From positions 1 through 52,852 of the forward strand of contig JACMML010000055.1 in NCBI GenBank assembly GCA_014379105.1: a DNA stretch of 52,852 nt, in the 5' to 3' direction. Below, one piece after another: positions 1 to 8,400 of the stretch; positions within the stretch are counted from its first letter, which is position 1, and each line of letters starts with the position of its first letter. The notes below the pieces were generated by a model. That model searched no databases and was not told the origin of the DNA. It worked only from the letters and a program-made list of their open reading frames with translations. The translations under genes and the position numbers were made by a program. The DNA comes from Phycisphaerae bacterium. Its GTDB lineage: Bacteria; Planctomycetota; Phycisphaerae; Tepidisphaerales; Tepidisphaeraceae.

Positions 1-80
1 ACGCCAAGAGCGCCAAGGAATTCATACAAAAATTCTTTCTGTTCTTCTCCGCATCCTCCGCGTCTTGGCGTCTTGGCGTT
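1..80. repeat. Imperfect inverted repeat of CGCCAAG units
   Basis: The left arm (1-20) and the right arm (60-80) are reverse complements apart from a one-base indel and a few mismatches. Both are built from tandem copies of CGCCAAG / CTTGGCG. The spacer is about 40 bases. The element is cut by the window edge, so its left limit is unknown. It resembles in style the other intergenic palindromes of this window at 1086-1172 and 29999-30127. Bases 81-245 hold no gene that I can see, only a C-rich stretch just before the first coding region. Confidence 0.6.
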
Positions 81-245
81 CAATAATGACTGCAATGGAG
101 TGCGACACCAAGCGCGGTCTATTTTCCCCTTGACAATCCAATAGATGTTAGTGTAATGTAAGGGTAGATTCATTGTCATTACAGCGGCCCCGAGTCGCCC
201 CTGTCCCCAAGCCCCTGTCCCCCGTCCCCATACCCCGAGGTTCCC

Positions 246-1049
246 ATGATCTCCGATGCATCCTTCCCATCGTCCAAGCCAACCATTTCCGATGCCAAGC
301 TACAGGCCAATCGTCAGAACGCGCTGAAATCGACCGGGCCGCGGTCTGTCGAAGGAAAAGCCCGCTCGGCGATGAACGCGATCCGGCATGGCCTGTGCGC
401 GGCCGCGATCGTCGCGCCGGGGGAAGACTTATCCGACTTCGAACTAATTCGGGATCAGTTGTTCATCGAGCACGATCCGCAGACGGTGGTCGAGACGGTT
501 TTGGTGACGCAGTTGGCGCACTCCGCCTGGCGGATGTCGCGATTGGCCGGCGCTGAAGCCAAGGCGATCGAGCAGAACATGACCCGCTTCGGCAAGAAGC
601 TCGACGCCGCCGGGGCGCTGGGGCACGACATCGGGAGTCATAACTCGATGCTCAATCGATTGCAAATCTATCAGATGCGACAGGAACGCGCGTTTTACCG
701 TGCGCTGAATGAACTGAGGAAGGTGAAGAAAGAAGGGGAGGGGCTTGGGGACCGGGGTCAGGGGTCGGGGGAAGACGATCTGAACGAACGAAGCCAAATC
801 ACCAGTCCTCAAGCCCCTGTCCCCAATCACCATCCCGAACAAACAAACCCACCGGGCGGCTTGCAAGATAGCCAGCCCCCTCACTCTAGCCCTCTCCCGG
901 GAGGAGAGGGGACGGAACGAACGAAGCCAGATGGGAGGACTGGGGATTGGGGTCAGGGGTTTGGTGGAAACAATTCGAACGAACGAAGCCAAACCACCAA
1001 GCCCCAAGCCCCAAGCCCTTGTCCCCATTCCCCGATCCCCTTTCCCTGA
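246..1049 (+). CDS. Hypothetical protein, ANRxNAxxSTGP/EGK/HGL-motif family, with repeat-derived tail
   Basis: This 267-residue protein has a conserved-looking N-terminal block: ANRQNALKSTGPRSVEGKAR near residues 22-41, followed by NAIRHGL. I recognise this pattern from uncharacterised proteins of planctomycetes and acidobacteria, but no function is established to my knowledge. Residues about 50-160 look like a compact helical region. From about residue 160 the sequence becomes Gly/Pro/Ser-rich and is encoded by a dispersed repeat also found at 35620-35800, so the tail is probably not functionally conserved. The start ATG at 246 precedes the conserved block directly. It has no obvious operon partner; the next gene follows a palindromic repeat. 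The frame is confident for the first 160 residues, the tail less so. Confidence 0.7.
   Translation: MISDASFPSSKPTISDAKLQANRQNALKSTGPRSVEGKARSAMNAIRHGLCAAAIVAPGEDLSDFELIRDQLFIEHDPQTVVETVLVTQLAHSAWRMSRLAGAEAKAIEQNMTRFGKKLDAAGALGHDIGSHNSMLNRLQIYQMRQERAFYRALNELRKVKKEGEGLGDRGQGSGEDDLNERSQITSPQAPVPNHHPEQTNPPGGLQDSQPPHSSPLPGGEGTERTKPDGRTGDWGQGFGGNNSNERSQTTKPQAPSPCPHSPIPFP
722..1035. repeat. Composite dispersed repeat inside a coding region
   Basis: Two types of unit alternate. One is a G/C-rich unit reading 'ttggggtcaggggt' on this strand, next to GAACGAACGAAGCC. The other is a unit containing a small palindrome, CCCTCTCCCGGGAGGAGAGGG, around 890-911. The reverse complement of 838-1030 matches 35630-35800 in the same unit order, so this is one mobile or amplified composite element. 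Here it is read through in frame by the gene at 246-1049. Confidence 0.7.
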
Positions 1050-1085
1050 TCAACGATGACTTAAAAAATCTCAGCGCGAAATAGG

Positions 1086-1172
1086 CCGCGGATTTCGCGG
1101 ATTGCGCAGATGAGCGCAGATAAAGAATTTGTTTCTTATCTGTGTCATCCGCGCAATCTGCGTAATCAGTGG
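1086..1172. repeat. Long imperfect inverted repeat with GCGCAGAT units
   Basis: The left arm (1086-1127) and right arm (1133-1172) are reverse complements at roughly three quarters of positions and leave a very short loop. The arms carry the words GATTGCGCAGATGAGCGCAG and CATCCGCGCAATCTGCG. It lies between two same-strand genes and could fold into a long hairpin in RNA. It belongs in style with the element at 29999-30127, whose arms carry GCAGATGAACGCAGATG. Confidence 0.7.
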
Positions 1173-1213
1173 CCCATTAGATGCCACGCGGACTCGGCGG
1201 TACACTTGGCGCG

Positions 1214-1717
1214 ATGAAGCTGACTGTTGTTGAGGATACGAACGCGAAGAAGCCCTGGTACGCGGACGGGCTTTCGTTCACGTGTACGCAGTGTGGGAAC
1301 TGCTGCACGGGTGGGCCGGGGTATGTGTGGATCAGCAAGATTGAGATCGAGCGATTCGCGGCGTATCTCAAGATCGAGCGGGACGCGTTTATCAAAAAAT
1401 ATTGTCGCGTGATCGGCAACAAGATCAGTCTGAAAGAAGGCAAGAACCTGCGCGGCGAATACGACTGTGTTTTCCTGGAAGTGATCAACATCAAGGAGAA
1501 CGGCCGGATCAAGAGCCGTCGCGTGTGTACTGCGTATGAGGTGCGGCCGCTGCAGTGCCGGACCTGGCCGTTCTGGGACGGGCTGCTGTCGACGCCGAAA
1601 AGCTGGGATCACGCCGCCGAGCGGTGCCCGGGGATGAACAAGGGCAAGCAATATAATATCAAGCAGATCGAAGCCCTGCGCGACGCCGAGGATTGGCCGG
1701 ATGCGACCGCTAAATGA
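1214..1717 (+). CDS. YkgJ-family cysteine-cluster protein
   Basis: The product is about 167 residues and has the family hallmark CTQCGNCC near its N-terminus. Further conserved cysteines follow in CVFLE, VCTAYEVRPLQCRTWPFW and ERCPG. The YkgJ (UPF0153) family is thought to bind a zinc ion or an iron-sulfur cluster through these cysteines; its biochemical role is unknown. The length is normal for the family. An upstream in-frame ATG at 1181 would add 11 residues. I prefer 1214 because MKLTVVED begins the conserved region, although neither start has a clear Shine-Dalgarno. The 3' end overlaps the convergent STAS gene by 8 bases. Confidence 0.85.
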   Translation: MKLTVVEDTNAKKPWYADGLSFTCTQCGNCCTGGPGYVWISKIEIERFAAYLKIERDAFIKKYCRVIGNKISLKEGKNLRGEYDCVFLEVINIKENGRIKSRRVCTAYEVRPLQCRTWPFWDGLLSTPKSWDHAAERCPGMNKGKQYNIKQIEALRDAEDWPDATAK

Positions 1718-2054
1718 CCGGAGCGGCCGTGGCAGCGACGGCTGCATCGACATCGTCGAACTGTTCGAAAAGATCGATGACGCGGCTGCGGACAAAGACG
1801 TCGCGGACGTCGCCCGGCGGAATAACGATCGCGATCCGCCCGCTGCGCCGCACGGTGGTGGCGAGTCGCGTCAGGACCCCGATCGCCAAGCTGTTGATAT
1901 ATAGCAGTTCGCTCAGATCGACGATCGCAGCACCGGGTTTGCGCACGATGACGCCGTCGGCGGCGCGTTCCAGCAACTCGGTCGATAGCGTGTCGATGCC
2001 GCCGGCGACATGCAGAATGATTGCGACATCGCGCAACTCGGTGAGAATAGTCAT
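1710..2054 (-). CDS. STAS-domain protein (anti-sigma factor antagonist-like)
   Basis: This is a 114-residue single-domain STAS protein. Visible features are the beta strand AAIVDLSELL followed by YINSLAIGVL, where the serine occupies the position phosphorylated in SpoIIAA/RsbV-type antagonists, and then RSGRIAIVIPPGDVRDVF. Such proteins bind anti-sigma kinases in a partner-switching cascade. The start was chosen at 2054 because AGGAGG lies 9 bases upstream of that ATG. The upstream in-frame ATGs lie either directly against this Shine-Dalgarno or before it. No kinase is adjacent. A SpoIIE-type phosphatase that could act on such a protein is encoded at 14343-15596, but a link is only inference. 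Confidence 0.85.
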   Translation of the reverse strand: MTILTELRDVAIILHVAGGIDTLSTELLERAADGVIVRKPGAAIVDLSELLYINSLAIGVLTRLATTVRRSGRIAIVIPPGDVRDVFVRSRVIDLFEQFDDVDAAVAATAAPVI

Positions 2055-2161
2055 CGCTGGCATCCTCCTGAGGGCTCGCCAAAAAGCGTTCCCAAGAACG
2101 TTATCGGGAGATTTTAGTGGACATTGTGTGGGCAGCATTAAGAACAGTTCGGAGGTGATCG

Positions 2162-3145
2162 ATGTGGGGCAATCTCTACGGCTGGATGATCGCTTTGGCG
2201 CTGTGCGTACTGATGAGCGTGGGACTATGGCAGCTCCACGCCGCCGGTCAGGCTTCGGCGCCGACAGCGTTCGGAACCAATCCCGCGGCGCTGTTGCCGC
2301 TGTCGGCGGACATGCCGACGAATACGGTCGTGCAGATGACCTCGCCCGGCGATGCCGGCGATCTTTATCGAAAGGCGATCGCCGATCTGAAGGTGAACGC
2401 CTATCTTTACGACAATGCGCGTGTGGACGGCAATGAAGCGCCTGCGACGCAATTGGACGGTGTCAAAGCGGTGCTGGCGGCAACTCCGCTGGCGAAAGCG
2501 ACGCTGCTGGCGGCGGCGGCGGAGCAGAACATCGGGTACTTCGATAGCGCGATCAGCCCGGATCTCGCGGCCATTGAGAAAGTCGGGACTGTGGTCGAGC
2601 AGTTGGGGCTGATTTATTACGGGAACATGGCCAATAGCGAGGCCAAGCAATATTTCGCGGCCGAGTTCGCACTGGGGGCGAAGCTGTTTGACGAGCGCGT
2701 CAGCTACGCCGAGGCCGAGAAGGGGATCGGCTTCATGCGCGCGGCCGTGCGGATGCTGATGGAGATCGCCAAGACCGAGAAGAACGCCGCGCGCCAAGCG
2801 GAACTGGCGGCGTTTGACGCGAAGCTCGGGGAGAGCTTTGACCGCATCCGCGCGGTGTGGACGATCATCTACTCGGTAGACCAGCGCGTGATCGCCCGCC
2901 ATGCCGGGGATATTTTCCTGTTCTCCACGCCGGCGCAGCAGGAGCGGATGTGGCGCGTGGAATCGATCCTCAAGCTCGGCCGATTTAAGTACAACGTTGG
3001 CGGCGCCGATGCGCGGGTCGCGAACCACACGCGCGCGGCCGAGCGGCTTGCGGAGTTGGAAAAGACCGAGACCGATCCGGTGATCCGCGCCGCGGTGAAG
3101 GCGGCGCAGGGACTGACGCTGGAGCAGTTTCGTCGAATTCAGTAA
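2162..3145 (+). CDS. Membrane-anchored or secreted hypothetical protein
   Basis: I do not recognise this 327-residue protein. It begins with a hydrophobic segment (about residues 7-28), which serves as a signal anchor or signal peptide. A Ser/Pro/Thr-containing linker follows, and then a largely helical, Ala/Glu/Lys-rich body from about residue 65 to the end, compatible with tetratricopeptide-like or helical-bundle structure, though no clear repeat is visible. The start is well supported: GGAGGTGATC sits immediately upstream of the ATG. It is divergent from the STAS gene, with about 107 bases between the starts that probably hold both promoters. The following 167 bases hold nothing recognisable. 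Confidence 0.75.
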   Translation: MWGNLYGWMIALALCVLMSVGLWQLHAAGQASAPTAFGTNPAALLPLSADMPTNTVVQMTSPGDAGDLYRKAIADLKVNAYLYDNARVDGNEAPATQLDGVKAVLAATPLAKATLLAAAAEQNIGYFDSAISPDLAAIEKVGTVVEQLGLIYYGNMANSEAKQYFAAEFALGAKLFDERVSYAEAEKGIGFMRAAVRMLMEIAKTEKNAARQAELAAFDAKLGESFDRIRAVWTIIYSVDQRVIARHAGDIFLFSTPAQQERMWRVESILKLGRFKYNVGGADARVANHTRAAERLAELEKTETDPVIRAAVKAAQGLTLEQFRRIQ

Positions 3146-3312
3146 ACGTCACCAAGCGCGTCATGCGGGTGAATATCAGGGGCAATTAATCATCAGCAAA
3201 CCGGTGAGAAACAGGAGCGTGACAAAAGTCCTGACAATAAAAGGACAAATTAGTCTTGTTTTCCTCCGTTGAATCTTGATCATGATTCCGGACGACCTGT
3301 GTTCGAGATCGG

Positions 3313-5130
3313 ATGATTGTTATGCCCTGGTTTTTTGACCTCCTGACCAACCGTGAATCCGTAGCGCATTCCCTGCTGGCGATCATGCTTGTCTCGGTGG
3401 CGGGGCTGGCGCTGGGGCATATCCGGTTCAAAGGCGTCAGCGTCGGCATCGCCGGGGTGCTGTTTGCCGGGCTGGCGTTCGCGCATTTCGGCATGAGCGT
3501 CAACCATGATGTACTGCATTTTCTGCGGGAATTCGGACTGATTCTGTTCGTCTTCACGATCGGCATCCAGGTCGGCCCGGGCTTCTTCGCGTCGTTGCGC
3601 AAGACGGGCCTGCCGCTGAACGTCGCGGCGGCGGCGATCGTGCTGCTGGGGGTGGGGCTCAGTGTGGCGCAGTGGCGATATTTCCTGGGAGCGGATGAAG
3701 CGGGTCTGCGCGCGGCGGTAGGGTTGATGAGTGGCGCGACGACCAACACCCCGTCGATGGCAGCCGGCACCGCGGCGTTCGCGGACGTCGAGGCCAGGCG
3801 TGCGGCAACGACACAGCGAACAATCCAGACATCCTCCCAAACATCCACACAGTCGCCGACAACCTCATCCACCACACCGCCCGCCGCTTCGCCCGCCGCA
3901 TCCGCCGAACCCCACACCGCGGCGGCTAATCCGCGGGCCGGCGGTGTGATCGGCTCGGCGTATGCCATCGCGTATCCGATCGGCATTCTGGGCGTTTTGT
4001 TAACGATGATCGTCATTCGGATCGCCTTCCGTATCGACATCGCCAGAGAGCATCGTGAACTCGCGGCCGGGGGCACAAATCCGACGCTGGATGTACTAAA
4101 CCTCGAACTGCTGAACGCGGCATTGGTTGGCAAAGCCATCCGCATGATCCCCACACTCGGCGACAGCGGGGTGGTCATTACCCGGCTCTTGCGCGATAGG
4201 CAGGTTCAGGTGGCCGGCCCGGATCAGGTCCTGCAACTGGGGGACGTGGTGACGGCCGTCGGTCCGACGAAGGGGCTGGAGGATCTGGAGATGATCGTTG
4301 GCCGCCGAACCGCGATCGATGCCCGCGCGATCGGCAGCGACATCACGGTCCGCCGGGTGCTGGTTTCACGGGCGCCGTCGGTGGGGAAAAATATCAGTGA
4401 GCTGGGATTGCGGGAAAAATACGGCGTCCAGATGACGCGCGTGATCCGCAGCGGCTTTGAACTGCCGGTGACGGCGCTGACGCGCCTGCAGTTTGGCGAT
4501 CGCGTGGTCGTGGTCGGCGAGAGCGCCTCGATGCCGGCGGTGATCGCCGAACTTGGAGACAGCCCCAAGGCGCTGGATCGGCCGCTGTTGATCCCGATTC
4601 TGCTGGGGATCGCCATCGGCGTAATCTTCGGCAGCATCCCGATCGCCATTCCCGGGCTGCCCATGCCGCTGAAGCTCGGGTTGGCCGGCGGGCCGCTGGT
4701 GGTGGCGATCGTGCTTAGCCGAGTTAACCGGATCGGGCCGCTGATCTGGTACATGCCCAACAGCGCCAACATGATGCTGCGGGAGTTGGGAATAGTGCTG
4801 TTTCTGGCGTGCGTGGGGCTTTTGTCGGGCGAGAGCTTCATATCCACCTTCCAGGCGCACGGGTTGCAATGGGTGCTGGTGGGCGCCGCGATCACGATCG
4901 TCCCGGTGATGGCGGTGGGGATAATCGCCCGGGCGATATTCCATATGAACTACATCACCCTGGTCGGCCTGCTCGCCGGCAGCATGACCGATCCGCCGGC
5001 GTTGGCGTTCGCACAGGGCGTAACGGGATCGGACGCCCCTACGGTCTCGTACGCGACGGTCTATCCCTTGGTAATGCTGCTGCGCGTGCTGGCGGCCCAG
5101 ATCGTGGTCCTGCTGCTGGCCGCGGGGTGA
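3313..5130 (+). CDS. AspT/YidE/YbjL-family transporter with RCK_C domains
   Basis: This 605-residue integral membrane protein has the family architecture. An N-terminal set of hydrophobic helices (residues 15-150) includes the motif FRFKG-like HIRFKGVSVGIAGVLFAGL. Two soluble RCK_C/TrkA-C-like domains follow (about 265-335 and 345-420), then a second set of helices (430-605) containing GLLAGSMTDPPALAFA. Relatives include the aspartate:alanine antiporter AspT and E. coli YidE/YbjL. The substrate here is unknown. An unusual feature is a Ser/Thr/Pro/Ala-rich insertion at about residues 155-210 between two helices of the first half, making the protein somewhat longer than the 550-560 residues typical of relatives. 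It is transcribed alone. Confidence 0.85.
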   Translation: MIVMPWFFDLLTNRESVAHSLLAIMLVSVAGLALGHIRFKGVSVGIAGVLFAGLAFAHFGMSVNHDVLHFLREFGLILFVFTIGIQVGPGFFASLRKTGLPLNVAAAAIVLLGVGLSVAQWRYFLGADEAGLRAAVGLMSGATTNTPSMAAGTAAFADVEARRAATTQRTIQTSSQTSTQSPTTSSTTPPAASPAASAEPHTAAANPRAGGVIGSAYAIAYPIGILGVLLTMIVIRIAFRIDIAREHRELAAGGTNPTLDVLNLELLNAALVGKAIRMIPTLGDSGVVITRLLRDRQVQVAGPDQVLQLGDVVTAVGPTKGLEDLEMIVGRRTAIDARAIGSDITVRRVLVSRAPSVGKNISELGLREKYGVQMTRVIRSGFELPVTALTRLQFGDRVVVVGESASMPAVIAELGDSPKALDRPLLIPILLGIAIGVIFGSIPIAIPGLPMPLKLGLAGGPLVVAIVLSRVNRIGPLIWYMPNSANMMLRELGIVLFLACVGLLSGESFISTFQAHGLQWVLVGAAITIVPVMAVGIIARAIFHMNYITLVGLLAGSMTDPPALAFAQGVTGSDAPTVSYATVYPLVMLLRVLAAQIVVLLLAAG

Positions 5131-5185
5131 CACAGCGAGGCGTGACCGGGATGGGGTATCGGGCTGTCGCCGGAGTGCTAAGTCG

Positions 5186-5213
5186 TTGACAGACTTGCCT
5201 CTGCTGATGTAGA
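5186..5213 (+). promoter_or_regulatory. Possible sigma70-type promoter for the giant surface protein
   Basis: A perfect TTGACA (-35) at 5186-5191 is followed after 16 bases by TGTAGA, a weak -10. It would give a leader of about 200 bases before the ATG at 5420. The leader contains a small hairpin, AGCCGG / CCGGCT, near 5258-5285. Nothing else is recognisable in 5131-5419, and I could not match the leader to a known riboswitch class. Confidence 0.3.
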
Positions 5214-5419
5214 AGGATTGTGGACTGCTTCGTCTTTGTAAGCGATTCTCGTGTAATATTGCCAGCCGGACGGCAACCCGGCTGATGCAGAGGGAATACG
5301 GGAAATCGTCACTTGGTCGCGGCGTCCTTTAAGTTAGCGTTTCGTATCAGGCTCCCAGGGGCCTGCTAAGCCGTTGTATCACGACCAGAGTTGCACCCCA
5401 GGCTGAGGAGAAGCACACC

Positions 5420-8400
5420 ATGCTTCGTGGCCGTATCCCGCAAATCGCGGCGAAGCTTCGCCGTGCCGTTTCCATTCACCGTGCCGTTTCCAGTTGTGTC
5501 GAGCCCCTTGAAGATCGCCGTTTGCTGACCACGCTCTTTGCGGACACGAATCAGCCCGCGTTCTTCGACTACGCCGACGCCGCCGGGGATCGCATCCGTA
5601 TTCAGGTCACCGGCACGCATTTCGTCGGGGAATTTCTCGCGGCGCGCGTCACCGGCAATGCCGACCAGCGCCTTTACATCAACAATACCGTCCTCATCCG
5701 CGACCTCATCCCGGCGCCGACCGGCAATGCCAATCCGCCGCCGGGCGCAGACCTGTTTAACATCTATATCACCGAATCCACGCCCGATGTGCGCATCATG
5801 ATCTCGCGCATCGAGATCAACGATAACGGCGAAACCACCGCATTCCCGTACGCAACCAATGCCGGCGGCATCAAGGTAATCAACGCCCAGAACGGCCGAT
5901 TCATCACGGTCACACCCGGCGGCGGCGGCAGCGTCTATATCGGCGCGCGGCTGAATGCTGTTGGGAACAACCAGACGCCGAATGACCAGCCGGTCATCTC
6001 GCAGCGGAATAACCGCGTCTACGGCGTCCGCCCGGCGACCCGGACCATCGTCGCCGGCATCGAGACCGCCAATGGCGTTTCGGTCGACCGCATTCTCATT
6101 GGTGGAACAGTCACCGGCCGCGTGTTTATCGCCGGTAGTCTTGATACTTTCTACGCCGGCAACGTGCTCACCGGCAATGCCGGCGGATTGGTTGGCATCG
6201 GCATCGGCACGCTCCCTCGCAACTTCTTCGTCGGCGGTGATCTCCGCAATCTGCTTGTGGACGGTTCAATTGGCACCAATGCGGTTGATCCGGCACTCCC
6301 CAACGTCACGTTCAAGAGCCTTTATCGCACCGGTGCGGATGTGTACGTCGGCGGCAAGCTCGGCAATGTCCGCGTCGCGGGACATATGTTGGCATCGGTG
6401 GAAGTCGCCAACGCCGCCAGCGCGGCGACGTCGATCACCACGCCGTATGCGGAGGTGCATGAAACCGCGTTGGCCGCCGAACAAGACGTCAACACCTTCT
6501 TCGCCAGCGCCCTTTTCCCGCGCGGCGGCCGATTGACGAACGTATCGCTTTCAAATGACACGATCGGCGATTTTGGATCGTCTTACACCAGCGCCCTCAC
6601 CGGCGCGGCCGGATCGCTGGAGTTCACCGGCGAGATCAACACCCAGGGCGCGGTCGCGGACACGATCGATAATTATTCGCTCCCGCTCATGGGCGGGCAG
6701 ACAGTCGCGATCCAGCTCAGTGGGTTGCTGCCGGTGCTTCGGGTCGGTGTTTTTGATCCGTTCGGTCGGCTTGTGGCGACTGACGCCCCCGATCTTCGCG
6801 GCGCGGGACAGAACGAGGCATTTCTCTTTACCGCAAAAACCCCGGGTATTTACCGCCTCGCGGTGGTCCGAAATCTCGACGTGGCTTTTGATGGCGCGGC
6901 GGGTCCAGCGACTCTCGCGACTTATTCGCTCATCGTGCAGAATTACGGAAACGTTTCATTGGGCGGAATTCAGGTCGCTAATAATGTCATCTTTGGACAA
7001 AGTGCGACCGACGGCCAGCTCATACCAGTTCAAGTTCCAGGGCTGGGCATTAAGGTCAGAACTGGCGATATAGGATGCTTGGTTTCAGCCCAGACACTGA
7101 TGGCCGCTCGCCTGGCGCCGATCAATGTGGAACGCGGCAACCTGCGCGTCGTTCAGGGACAAAATATCGGCAGCGAGGTCGTCACGGCCCCGGCTGCGCC
7201 GGACCTGGTTGTTCCGCGCGGATCGGTCGGACACCTGCGCTCGACCACCGGCCTGCTGGCCGTGAACCCGTCGGCGATTAATTTAGATGATGAGGTCGTG
7301 CCGTCGTTCTCGGTGGGATTTGATTATGAGCGAGTCGATGCCGGAGGGAATCTCCTCGGGCACCTCATCGCCAACCGCGCCATCGGAACAATCGTGGCCG
7401 GATCGATCGCTGGGAACACTGCGTTCGGACCAAGTCACTTTTACGTAAATTCGGACGATCACGGGGAAGACGGTCGCATCGACCTGATTGATGTCACCGG
7501 CAACTTTGGCGACGAGGTATTCCGCGGGCCTGCATTGCGGACCGGGCTGGGCGGCAACGTTAAATACATTCGTGTTGGTGGCACGATATTCCGCGACCTG
7601 TTCTTTGGCACCGCCTTGCAGACGACAATCAACGGCGATCCCGGCGAAACTTTTACCATCACTGATGATTCGGGCGCACGGGCGCTGATCCGCCCCACGC
7701 CATTCAGGACGCTGGTTAACGGGGTGCCCGGCCTTCCGCTTCCCGGGACGCTCAATTTGACGCTGTACGGCGTGCGCGACTCCGGCGGAGTCGTCGTCAC
7801 GAACCTGAACACCACGAACGGCGTGGACGTAATCGGCTTGGGTGGCAGCGGCAGTTTTGACATTGGCGTCGTCAACACCTCGCTTGGGCTCGGATCTACC
7901 GGGATTACATTCAACGCGGCGACCAACCAGATCGGATTTACCCCCGTCACCGGCACGATCCCCTCAACGGTCGCCGCTGTGCCGCTGAAGTTCACGTTTG
8001 CCGGCCGTCTGCCGATCAACGTGATGAGCATCACCGGGGGATCCAACATCTCCAATATTGATAATTTCACGGACGGCGAAATTGCGTCCACAACGGTCAC
8101 CGGCGGCGGAATCGGGTATATCAACGCGCAATCCGTCGGCTTCATTAAGAGCTCGACGCCCAGCCCGATTCTGGTCCGCACCAACCGGGTTTTTGGCGGA
8201 TTCCCGCTGGATGCATTCTCGTTCGGCATAGTGGCCGAGAGCGGGAACATCATTCAAGTGGCATCCCGTGAGGCGGTTGGGATGGTCGTCGCCGGCGGCG
8301 CGATCGGCAGCGTGATCGCCAACTCGGACGCCCGCAACAAAAAGAATGTTTCCGAAGGTGTCCAGGGGGTAATCTTTGCGCCCAACATCGTCCGCGTGAG

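Noticed and set aside
444-1028. A 194-residue minus-strand reading opposite the first gene
   Set aside because: It is a shadow of the plus-strand frame, and its sequence reads repeat-derived low complexity with no conserved motif.
5258-5300. A cobalamin or other riboswitch in the leader of the giant surface protein gene
   Set aside because: Only one short hairpin (AGCCGG/CCGGCT) is visible, and I could not place the conserved core of any riboswitch class I know.
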